NCBI GenBank assembly: GCA_041481365.1
Contig: JBGPBS010000094.1
Span: 1-5,769, forward strand
Reading direction: 5' to 3'
Source of the DNA: DASPTR01 sp041481365
GTDB taxonomy: Archaea > Thermoproteota > Bathyarchaeia > Bathyarchaeales > Bathycorpusculaceae
Length of the DNA stretch: 5,769 nucleotides
The notes below the pieces were generated by a model. The model worked only from the letters and a program-made list of their open reading frames with translations. It searched no databases and was not told the origin of the DNA. The position numbers and the translations under genes were made by a program. Below are positions 1 to 5,660 of this stretch, piece by piece; the first letter of the stretch is position 1; each line of letters begins with the position of its first letter.

Positions 1-561
1 GTCATAGATGTAGGATTGGTAGTACTTTATTTTTGATTCCCACACCTTGATGTCTTCTTGGGCGATGGGTGTTTCTGCGACTTTCGGGTAGTCTTCAGGT
101 ATTATGTCTCTGATGCAGCCTGATGGTCGGCCTCCAACAGCCAAAGGATCATTCGTAACTATCTTTGTGACTTTAACGTTCCTGTTGCACAACGCGTCAA
201 ACTTTTCCACTATCTCAAAATGGTCAAGGCCAGGATGCTCCGTCAGCCTACTCATCTTCTCAAGTTCATACTGGGAAAGATTCGTGAGACAGTAGGGTTT
301 GTGCCCTGTGTTGTCAAGCCAAAAATAGATCTGACCAGAAACCGGCTCGTAAAGCTTGATCAAAGCCTTTTTAGCCTGGCCATCATAAGTCGCAGAAACA
401 AAATATGAAAGGGGCAGGTTTTCAGGGGCCAGCGGTGGAAAGGCGCGCTTTCTTTCATTTTGCTCCGCAGTTTTCAACGCTTGGGCCGAAGGTGGTTGCA
501 CGCCGTTTACCCGCATGGGTTGATCCTTCGAGAACAGCTGGTCCAAACGTTGTTGCGCCAT
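1..561 (-). CDS. polB: Family B DNA polymerase (crenarchaeal PolB1-like), N-terminal 187 residues, cut by the window edge
   Basis: Replicative DNA polymerase; only the N-terminal domain is in the window and the reading frame is open at base 1, so exonuclease and polymerase motifs lie outside. Seen: residues about 50-140 carry YFVSATYDG, then DNTGHKPYC (83-91), then a DHFEIVEKFD segment (113-122) followed by KVTKIVTNDPLAV (130-142), and IKYYQSYIYD at 178-187. This order matches what I recall of Sulfolobus PolB1 (YDNTGHKPY, FDHIETVSKID, LTKIVVRDPLAV, IKYFNNYMYD), with about 20 extra residues between LAV and IKYY here. Residues 3-10 (QQRLDQLF) fit a PCNA-interacting PIP box. Residues 11-48 are low-complexity, polar and Pro-rich, probably a flexible linker. 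The start is ATG at 561, 37 bases after the thrS stop, with a weak AGGT upstream, so it is probably co-transcribed with thrS. The family call is firm; the exact paralogue (PolB1 or PolB3) cannot be settled from this part. Confidence 0.9.
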   Translation of the reverse strand, partial: MAQQRLDQLFSKDQPMRVNGVQPPSAQALKTAEQNERKRAFPPLAPENLPLSYFVSATYDGQAKKALIKLYEPVSGQIYFWLDNTGHKPYCLTNLSQYELEKMSRLTEHPGLDHFEIVEKFDALCNRNVKVTKIVTNDPLAVGGRPSGCIRDIIPEDYPKVAETPIAQEDIKVWESKIKYYQSYIYD

Positions 562-598
562 TTAGTCCTGACCTAACTAGCCTATTGAACAGCGTTGC

Positions 599-1792
599 CT
601 AAAATCTCTTGCTAGTGGCTGATTCCCCATCGTCTGCGCCGCTTTCGATGATGATTTTGGCGAGCTCTCCTGTTGTCAAGAAGCCTATGTTGCCGAATCC
701 GTGTTTACGGACTGCTATTTTTCTTGTTTCAGCTTCGCGTCTGCCGCACAGGGCTATGTATGGAACCTTTCGGACTTCCGCGTTTCTTATCTTGTGGCTT
801 ACGGTTGACGTGCTGGAGTCGAGTTCTGATCTTACTCCATAAGCCCGTAGTTCTCTGGTGACCTCTTGGGAATAGTTCAGAAAACTAGCGCTGACAGGCA
901 GGACTTTAGCTTGTGTTGGGGCCAGCCAAGCTGGGAAATTTCCGTTGCAGTGTTCTATGAGGATGGCGAAGAAACGTTCGATGGCTCCGAGTAGGGCTCT
1001 GTGTAGCATGAGGACTTCGTGTTCTTTTCCGTCGGTTCCAACGTATGTCAGGCCGAAGCGTTTGGGAAGGTTGAAGTCGAACTGTATCGTTGTGCACTGC
1101 CACTCTCTGCCTGCGGCATCAACTATGTTTAGGTCAATCTTGGGTCCGTAGAATACGGCTTCACCTTTCATCTCGCGGTATGGTATTCCCTTCTTCTGCA
1201 GTGCCTTGGCCAGCGCATCTTGTGCCTTGCTCCATTCGTTTTCTGATCCCATGTACTTTTCTGGTTGCTTCGGATCCTTCGTTGAGAGGTAGAACTTGTA
1301 TTCTTTGAAGCCAAATCTCTGCAGCATGTGGTTGACGAAGTCTAAGAGTCGGAGTATTTCGTCTTCAACTTGTGCTGGCGTGCAGAAAATGTGTGCATCG
1401 TCTTGGGTGAATCCTCTAACTCGCAGCAGTCCTTGCAGTGTTCCCGATCGCTCGTACCTGTAGACTGTTCCCCACTCGGCGTATCTTATCGGCAGTTCCT
1501 TGTAGCTTCTTGGTTTAGACTTGTAGATTTGAATGTGAAAGGGGCAGTTCATCGGTTTCACAACGTAGCCTTCTCCGTCCTTTTTGAGGAGGTACATGTT
1601 CTCCTTGTAATAGTCCAAGTGGCCAGAGATCTTCCACAGTCCTTGTCTTGCTATGTGCGGCGTGCAGACAAGTTGGTAATCGTTGTTCAAGTGCTGTTTT
1701 TCCCAGAAGTCCCGTATTAGGTTGCGGACGATCGTTCCCTTAGGATGCCAAAGGATCAGTCCAATGCCAACTTCTTCGCTAATGGAGAACAA
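599..1792 (-). CDS. thrS: Threonyl-tRNA synthetase, catalytic form without editing domain (start unresolved, coding extends upstream)
   Basis: Class II aminoacyl-tRNA synthetase that charges tRNA-Thr in the cytoplasm. Numbered from the TTG at 1792: WHPKGT at 15-20, zinc ligands C83 (KPMNCP), H134 (QDDAHIF) and H264 (MLHRALLG), motif 2 around R112-R126 (RYERSGTLQGLLRVRGFTQ), motif 3 at 264-280, and a C-terminal anticodon-binding domain from about 291 to 385. The sequence is of the bacterial-type ThrRS catalytic class, also used by crenarchaeal ThrRS-cat. There is no TGS domain and no N2 or archaeal DTD-like editing domain, and no room for one. TTG 1792 is the only ordinary start codon in the open frame, but it would cut a conserved stretch: the same frame upstream encodes ADHRVIGQQLD, a family hallmark. 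The true start is therefore further upstream (see 1793-1940). The stop is TAG; polB follows 37 bases later. Product is certain, start is not. Confidence 0.93.
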   Translation of the reverse strand: MFSISEEVGIGLILWHPKGTIVRNLIRDFWEKQHLNNDYQLVCTPHIARQGLWKISGHLDYYKENMYLLKKDGEGYVVKPMNCPFHIQIYKSKPRSYKELPIRYAEWGTVYRYERSGTLQGLLRVRGFTQDDAHIFCTPAQVEDEILRLLDFVNHMLQRFGFKEYKFYLSTKDPKQPEKYMGSENEWSKAQDALAKALQKKGIPYREMKGEAVFYGPKIDLNIVDAAGREWQCTTIQFDFNLPKRFGLTYVGTDGKEHEVLMLHRALLGAIERFFAILIEHCNGNFPAWLAPTQAKVLPVSASFLNYSQEVTRELRAYGVRSELDSSTSTVSHKIRNAEVRKVPYIALCGRREAETRKIAVRKHGFGNIGFLTTGELAKIIIESGADDGESATSKRF

Positions 1793-1940
1793 GTCAAGCT
1801 GTTGACCTATGACCCGGTGGTCTGCTGTCGAAAGCTCTCTTTCCTTATTTCTGTTTACGTGAGAATTTCCGTTCAGGGATTTTTTAGGGGATTCTCTGTT
1901 TTTGAGAAATCGTCTAGCGTTCTGTTTGTGAATTCCCCAT
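1793..1940 (-). other. thrS: Upstream coding extension of thrS with a probable one-base frameshift at its start
   Basis: The thrS frame stays open from 1792 up to a TAA at 1945-1943 and reads a Lys/Arg/Asn-rich tail leading into ADHRVIGQQLDLF, which is conserved in ThrRS. No ATG, GTG or TTG occurs in this stretch in that frame. An ATG at 1940-1938 lies one base out of frame, followed by a run of four G. It is preceded by GGTG (1950-1947) with a six-base spacer, a good archaeal Shine-Dalgarno. Read as sequenced, this ATG gives only eight codons before TAG (1916-1914). With three G instead of four it would read MGIHKQNARRFLKNRE and join the thrS frame, giving a protein of 446 residues. Whether this is a sequencing or assembly error, a real mutation, a rare start codon (ATT 1933, CTG 1876) or recoding cannot be told here. 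Confidence 0.6.
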
Positions 1941-1973
1941 GGTTAGCACCGAACTTGTCTAGAACGGCATCAG

Positions 1974-1986
1974 CCTATTTATTCAT
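1974..1986 (-). promoter_or_regulatory. Possible TATA box for thrS-polB
   Basis: The AT-rich minus-strand stretch ATGAATAAATAGG lies about 40 bases upstream of the ATG at 1940. A start of transcription some 25 bases downstream (near 1955) would leave a leader of roughly 15 bases that carries the GGTG Shine-Dalgarno at 1950-1947. It is the best candidate in the spacer but not a strong match to the archaeal consensus. Confidence 0.35.
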
Positions 1987-2041
1987 TGTTCCTGTCAGTT
2001 CTTATGAGAATCTGCGAGGATAATGGCAGGGTGCCTTTAGT

Positions 2042-2050
2042 CTTATCTAT
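2042..2050 (+). promoter_or_regulatory. Possible TATA box for the RsmB-like methyltransferase gene
   Basis: CTTATCTAT is centred about 28 bases upstream of the GTG at 2075, the spacing expected between an archaeal TATA box and the transcription start. No Shine-Dalgarno precedes the GTG. Both facts together suggest a leaderless transcript beginning at or next to the start codon. Confidence 0.4.
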
Positions 2051-2074
2051 GTCGTTGCATCTGTCTATCTGCGT

Positions 2075-3430
2075 GTGAAGGCGTTGCGTAGAGAAGCTTG
2101 GACGATTGCAATTGAAACCTTGAGCTGGATGCAGATGCAAAAGCTTAGCGAACGCTTGGCCTTGGCGAGAACCGTTAGGCAACTCGAAATACGGGATTCC
2201 GTCGCTGTGCGGTTTGCACATAGACTAGTGTGTGAGACCGTCCGAAGACAAAACCTCATAGACAGATTCATCAACGTCGTCCTCAAACCCAAGACGATGA
2301 TCGAACTTGACCGTGGCCTGCGGGCGTTTCTGCGTCTCTATGTATACCAGACTCGAGTGACGAGAGACTGGTCCAAACCTGACATTGAAGAAGCCGGGAA
2401 AATAGCGGGACTAGCCCGATCTATTCTAGGTTGGGAGTCTCTCCAAGAAATCGAACCCTTCCTCGGCTTCTTGTTGACGCAGGAACCCTCCGTAGTGTTT
2501 GAGCACTCAGGCGATGAAGACCGTATTGGGCTTCGCACTTTTCACCCATCATGGTTCGTAAAATACTGCTTCAAACTGTTCGGCAGAAGCCAAACTATTG
2601 CCATGTTAGAAGCGGACCTGCAGAAACCGCCATCTTACGTAAGGTTGAACACTCTGAAATCGAGCGAGCCCAAAATTCTGGAAAAACTCGAAGGAGAAGG
2701 CGTTAAAGCTGAGAAAATCGAGCAGTTGAGGTATGTGTACAAAGTGACTGGGACCAAGACGCCTCTGACGAGAACAGAGAGTTTCAAGGAGGGTCTCTTC
2801 TACATCCAAGACAAGGCAAGCTGCTTCGCTGCGGAGGTTTCTGACCCGAAGCCGGGAACAAACGTGTTGGACATATGCGCCGCTCCAGGGGCCAAAACGA
2901 CATACTTGGCACAGCTGATGCAGAACAGCGGCTCGATATATTCTGTGGACTACTCAGAGCGGAGAATGGCCCTTTGGAAAGCCGAGACGGAGCGGATGGG
3001 CCTTGAGATCGCAGATCCCGTGATCGCTGATGGACGCTACACTCTGCCCCTCGAGCTCAAAGCAGACGTGGTTGTCATCGATCCACCATGCACTGGAACT
3101 GGCACTTTCAGAAAGGTGCCTTCTGCCAAGTGGAGACTCTCACCGCGTTCCATCGACAGGATGGCCGATATCCAGTGGCAAATACTCAATTGCAACGCAG
3201 GAAATGTAAAGAGCAGAGGCATCTTGATCTACTCAACTTGCAGCATAACAGTCGAAGAGAACGAGCTGCAGATCGAACGGTTTCTGAAGTGGAACCCGGA
3301 GTTTTCGCTGATTGAAATAGAACCAAGAATCGGCTTGCCTGGTTTGAGAACCTTGGAAAAATGCCGGAGACTCTACACGCATATTCATGATTGTAATGGA
3401 TTTTTCATTGCGAAGCTACAGAGAGACTAA
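2075..3430 (+). CDS. RsmB/NOP2/Sun-family RNA (cytosine-5) methyltransferase with NusB-like N-terminal domain
   Basis: SAM-dependent enzyme that methylates C5 of cytosine in rRNA or tRNA. The 451 residues show an alpha-helical NusB/RsmB-like region (about 1-135), then HPSWFVKY (157-164) and PPSYVRLNTLK (185-195), the RNA-binding segment that precedes the catalytic domain in this family. The Rossmann core carries LDICAAPGAKT (265-275, SAM motif I), VDYS with D292 (motif II), ADG with D319, DPPCTGTG with C339 (motif IV) and STCS with C389 (motif VI). By family knowledge the motif VI Cys is the nucleophile and the motif IV Cys helps release product; both are present, so the enzyme should be active. 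The start is GTG 2075: the upstream frame has no other start back to TAA 2021-2023. It is transcribed away from thrS. The domain layout is that of bacterial RsmB (16S rRNA m5C967), but in archaea the target (rRNA or tRNA) cannot be inferred, so I give no symbol. Confidence 0.93.
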   Translation: MKALRREAWTIAIETLSWMQMQKLSERLALARTVRQLEIRDSVAVRFAHRLVCETVRRQNLIDRFINVVLKPKTMIELDRGLRAFLRLYVYQTRVTRDWSKPDIEEAGKIAGLARSILGWESLQEIEPFLGFLLTQEPSVVFEHSGDEDRIGLRTFHPSWFVKYCFKLFGRSQTIAMLEADLQKPPSYVRLNTLKSSEPKILEKLEGEGVKAEKIEQLRYVYKVTGTKTPLTRTESFKEGLFYIQDKASCFAAEVSDPKPGTNVLDICAAPGAKTTYLAQLMQNSGSIYSVDYSERRMALWKAETERMGLEIADPVIADGRYTLPLELKADVVVIDPPCTGTGTFRKVPSAKWRLSPRSIDRMADIQWQILNCNAGNVKSRGILIYSTCSITVEENELQIERFLKWNPEFSLIEIEPRIGLPGLRTLEKCRRLYTHIHDCNGFFIAKLQRD

Positions 3431-3492
3431 CCATCAAATGGCATGTCATTTATCACTTTCTCGATGTAACGGTGCCAAGTGGTTCTGATCCA

Positions 3493-3500
3493 TTTCTTTT
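3493..3500 (+). terminator. Possible T-rich transcription end signal downstream of the RsmB-like gene
   Basis: TTTCTTTT, followed by six C, lies 63 bases past the stop at 3430, in the spacer between two converging genes. Archaeal termination commonly uses such U-rich tracts without a hairpin, and no hairpin is visible. The minus strand of this spacer has no comparable T tract for the opposing gene. Confidence 0.25.
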
Positions 3501-3526
3501 CCCCCCATATTCCACTCCATCATGCG

Positions 3527-4333
3527 CTACTGGCGGCGAGCGATTGCTTGCAGGTGTCCCGCTAATGCTAGAGCGTCTGGTTTCTCACAAATGGCAAGCT
3601 CAAATTGAAGTATTTTCTCAAATAAGTCATCAGTGTATTCCTTTTTCATGAATACTTCTGTAGATATTCTCAGAGGCATAGTTGTGCCCTTGCCGACGAT
3701 TTTCTCAGTGCGAAACCCATTTCTTTCCAGAAGGGTGCGGAACTCGTTCGGAGTCCACGTGTAGATCTTCACTTCGCGATCTTTGGTCATGGTGCTATAA
3801 TCTTCACGCAGCAACAGTTTCAGCGCCCTGTCAGCGTTTTCCGTCTTCGGGTTCTCTGAAAGCGAGGCCAGACATTGCACGTACCGGTTTTGGGCTGAAA
3901 TGATCAGCCATGCGCCTCTCTTGAGCACTCGCCTCATTTCCTTAATCAGATGCTCTGGTTTTTTGAAAAGAAACATTGCTTGCTCGCATAATATCATGTC
4001 GAAACTTTGGTCCTTATGGCCGAGTTTTGTAATGTCTCCCTTCTCGATGGCAATCATGTGTTGCAATCCCTCTTTTCGCGTCTTCTCAGCCGCAACTTTC
4101 AACATTTCTTCTGCTGCATCAACCAAGACCACACTGCAGCCTTTCCCCGCGATCAGTATCGCCCAGCGACCCGTTCCGCCTCCTGCGTCGAGAACAAGAC
4201 TGTTTACGGTCTTTGGGAGGTATGGTTCTAGGTACTTCCAAGTTATAGCGTCAAGTACGCGGAAGCCTAAGCAGTCAAAGGGCGAATCGTAGTTTCTTGC
4301 TTTTTCATTATAATATGCCCTTGCTTCTTCCAT
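3527..4333 (-). CDS. Class I SAM-dependent methyltransferase (Methyltransf_11-like), substrate unknown
   Basis: Transfers a methyl group from S-adenosylmethionine to an unknown acceptor, presumably in the cytoplasm; no signal peptide or membrane segment is seen. The 268 residues begin with a helical cap (ARAYYNEKARNYD, 4-16), as in UbiE-like enzymes. Then follow SAM motif I LVLDAGGGTGRWA (46-58), an acidic residue ending strand 2 (D72 in VLVDAAEE), a GDI with D100, and the post-motif FDMILCEQAMFLF (111-123). The C-terminal third (about 180-268) has WTPNEFRTLLERNGF (193-207), the common substrate-side helix of this superfamily, and an extra acidic helical tail. The ATG at 4333 lies six bases behind the agmatinase stop, with no Shine-Dalgarno of its own, so translation is probably coupled. 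The stop is TAG. The pairing hints at a small-molecule role, but the sequence does not name a substrate; RNA or protein acceptors are also possible. Confidence 0.88.
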   Translation of the reverse strand: MEEARAYYNEKARNYDSPFDCLGFRVLDAITWKYLEPYLPKTVNSLVLDAGGGTGRWAILIAGKGCSVVLVDAAEEMLKVAAEKTRKEGLQHMIAIEKGDITKLGHKDQSFDMILCEQAMFLFKKPEHLIKEMRRVLKRGAWLIISAQNRYVQCLASLSENPKTENADRALKLLLREDYSTMTKDREVKIYTWTPNEFRTLLERNGFRTEKIVGKGTTMPLRISTEVFMKKEYTDDLFEKILQFELAICEKPDALALAGHLQAIARRQ

Positions 4334-4339
4334 TTTTGG

Positions 4340-5248
4340 TTACACTTTTCGCGATTTCTCCAGACAGCACAACATTTCAAAAATGACTTTTGCTGCCGCA
4401 ATGGCTGAAACCCCATTGTCATAGTGCGGGGCAACCTCCAAAACGTCAAAGCCCACGGTTCTTCTATCACATATTCTGCACAAGATGTCAAGTAACGTGC
4501 TCATTCCAATTCCATCTGGTTCGGGGTTTTGCACGGCAGGCGCGTAGGCAGGATCGAGGACATCCATGTCAACGGACAGGTAGAGACTATGATACTCATC
4601 GAGTTTCTCTTCCAGCTGGCTCGCGACCTCTTCCTTGCCCAGTTTTTCCATCTGTTGAGCGGTGAGGAATTCTATTTTGGCCTTTCTTGCGAAGGCGAGT
4701 TCTTCTTTGCATACTGCTCTTGTGCCGACCTCGATGATTTTCGCTGGATTTGTTTCTTCGCATGTTCTGCGCATGAAGGTCGTATGTGAAAGCTTAAGTC
4801 CTGAGTACTCGTTGCGTAGATCGAGATGGGCATCAAAGCTGACTATCGCAGTCTTGGAGGCTTTGGAGCCCAAACCTTTCATTACGCCTAGAGTGATTGT
4901 GTGTTCGCCGCCGATTGTGATTGGCGTCTTGCCCGCCTCAAGGATATCGTTGATGACGAATTGAAGTCTTTCCAGAGTCTGCTTCGTATCAGTGGAAACG
5001 TGCAGATCGCCCAAATCATGCAGCCTCAAATCCTCAACGTCCAGCCCAGTGCGAAAACTGTACGTTTCAATGTTAAGCGAAGCCTGGCGAATCGCTTCAG
5101 GCCCAAACCTCGCTCCGGTACGATATGTGCTGGTAACGTCGAAAGGAACGCCCAATATTACATAATCTGCCTCTTCAAACGGCTTCTGAAATCCGCTGAA
5201 CACGTTCTGTTGCGAAACAAAAAGCTCATGATAACTCATTTGCTGCAT
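4340..5248 (-). CDS. speB: Agmatinase-family ureohydrolase (speB-like)
   Basis: Binuclear manganese hydrolase; the likely reaction is agmatine to putrescine plus urea in polyamine synthesis. With ATG 5248 as residue 1 (302 residues, usual for the family), all six metal ligands are visible: H116 in GGEHT, D139, H141 and D143 in SFDAHLD, D227 and D229 in SVDMDVLDP. E271 in DVLEVAP fits the late conserved Glu. SHTTFMRR (154-161) matches the agmatinase-type SHxxxMRR. The loop after DMDVLDP reads AYAPAVQNPEP, with Ala where many members have Gly; the effect is unknown. Start choice: GAGGG (5257-5253) is a good Shine-Dalgarno four bases before ATG 5248. An in-frame GTG at 5266 would add six residues and place that motif inside the gene, and ATG 5239 is also possible. 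It is the first gene of a unit with the methyltransferase. Arginase, guanidinobutyrase or another ureohydrolase activity cannot be excluded. Confidence 0.92.
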   Translation of the reverse strand: MQQMSYHELFVSQQNVFSGFQKPFEEADYVILGVPFDVTSTYRTGARFGPEAIRQASLNIETYSFRTGLDVEDLRLHDLGDLHVSTDTKQTLERLQFVINDILEAGKTPITIGGEHTITLGVMKGLGSKASKTAIVSFDAHLDLRNEYSGLKLSHTTFMRRTCEETNPAKIIEVGTRAVCKEELAFARKAKIEFLTAQQMEKLGKEEVASQLEEKLDEYHSLYLSVDMDVLDPAYAPAVQNPEPDGIGMSTLLDILCRICDRRTVGFDVLEVAPHYDNGVSAIAAAKVIFEMLCCLEKSRKV

Positions 5249-5294
5249 TCTTCCCTCTTTTTTCACTATGGCTAGCTCTAATTGCTCCGCCTGC

Positions 5295-5304
5295 TTTTAT
5301 ATTT
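5295..5304 (-). promoter_or_regulatory. TATA box with BRE-like flank for the speB-methyltransferase unit
   Basis: The minus strand reads AAATATAAAA preceded by AGG, a close match to an archaeal TATA box with a purine-rich BRE. Transcription would start near 5272-5273, leaving about 25 bases to ATG 5248 with its Shine-Dalgarno, or about six bases to GTG 5266. This favours ATG 5248. Confidence 0.6.
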
Positions 5305-5405
5305 CCTGTCTCACTGCAGCGAGATAAATAAGTGCGACAAATGACGTGCCCACTTTCTTGAATTCCGCTGATACCAGCAGAAATGGCAGTCTTCAAGCGT
5401 TATGC

Positions 5406-5417
5406 TAGCGCGCGCTA
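5406..5417. repeat. Perfect 12-base palindrome in the divergent spacer
   Basis: TAGCGCGCGCTA equals its own reverse complement. It sits between the two divergent promoters, about 90 bases from the TATA box of speB and 63 from that of the small gene. Directly after it, AAGAAT (5417-5422) and ATTCTT (5433-5438) form an inverted repeat with a ten-base loop. These could be an operator or a small hairpin; nothing in the sequence says which protein would bind. Confidence 0.4.
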
Positions 5418-5479
5418 AGAATCTTCGATTTAATTCTTGATGTAGGCCATCAGTTTTCACCACAGCAAAGCACGCGCAA

Positions 5480-5489
5480 TTCTTATAGA
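5480..5489 (+). promoter_or_regulatory. Probable TATA box of the small basic protein gene
   Basis: TTCTTATAGA is centred about 26 bases upstream of position 5511, which would give a leader of some 18 bases containing the strong Shine-Dalgarno at 5514-5521. Confidence 0.5.
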
Positions 5490-5513
5490 CGTAAGAACAT
5501 AGTCTAACGTCTT

Positions 5514-5521
5514 AAGGAGGG
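5514..5521 (+). promoter_or_regulatory. Strong Shine-Dalgarno AAGGAGGG that sets the GTG start at 5529
   Basis: This is the best ribosome-binding motif in the window. GGAGG ends eight bases before GTG 5529, an ideal spacing. The ATG at 5522 and TTG at 5527 are too close to it and open frames of only 14 and 10 codons, so the GTG is the start. Confidence 0.75.
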
Positions 5522-5528
5522 ATGAATT

Positions 5529-5660
5529 GTGCCCAAAGGCAAGAAAGAGAAAGCTATAGACCATAAACAGCACATGAAATTGCAGAGAGATAAAGAACTG
5601 AAAAGGAAAGAGAGACGGAACGTTGAACTCCCTGCAGAATATGATAAAGGTAAGAAATAG
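5529..5660 (+). CDS. Small, highly basic hypothetical protein of 43 residues
   Basis: I do not recognise a family. The frame begins GTG and ends TAG, encoding MPKGKKEKAIDHKQHMKLQR in the first 20 residues. Of 43 residues 12 are Lys and 4 Arg, against 5 Glu and 3 Asp, a net charge near +8. There is no Cys, no Trp and no hydrophobic segment, so it is soluble and neither a zinc finger nor a membrane protein. Residues about 7-31 could form one charged helix; the rest (NVELPAEYDKGKK) is probably extended. A probable TATA box and a near-perfect Shine-Dalgarno at ideal spacing argue that it is really expressed, possibly at high level. It diverges from the speB unit across a 262-base spacer. Charge and size would suit a nucleic-acid or ribosome-associated protein, but this is inference only. 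Confidence 0.65.
   Translation: MPKGKKEKAIDHKQHMKLQRDKELKRKERRNVELPAEYDKGKK

Noticed and set aside
405..602. Plus-strand frame of 65 codons over the polB start, and a repeated ATTFGP in a minus-strand frame past the thrS stop
   Set aside because: Both lie over the polB N-terminal coding sequence, whose own frame matches the family; the repeat is a chance effect of an out-of-frame reading with different codons.
1975..1986. Pyrrolysine reading of the TAG in ATG AAT AAA TAG upstream of thrS
   Set aside because: thrS, the methyltransferase and the small gene all end in TAG, and a frameshift would also be required, so TAG is most simply a normal stop.
3446..3523. Minus-strand 25-codon frame starting three bases after the methyltransferase stop
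   Set aside because: No Shine-Dalgarno, no recognisable composition signal, and another frame in the same bases looks more protein-like.
3900..4292. Plus-strand open frame of 130 codons
   Set aside because: Antisense shadow of the methyltransferase, which has clear SAM motifs on the other strand.
4901..5275. Plus-strand open frame of 124 codons
   Set aside because: Antisense shadow of the agmatinase gene; it also runs across the TATA-linked start region of that gene.
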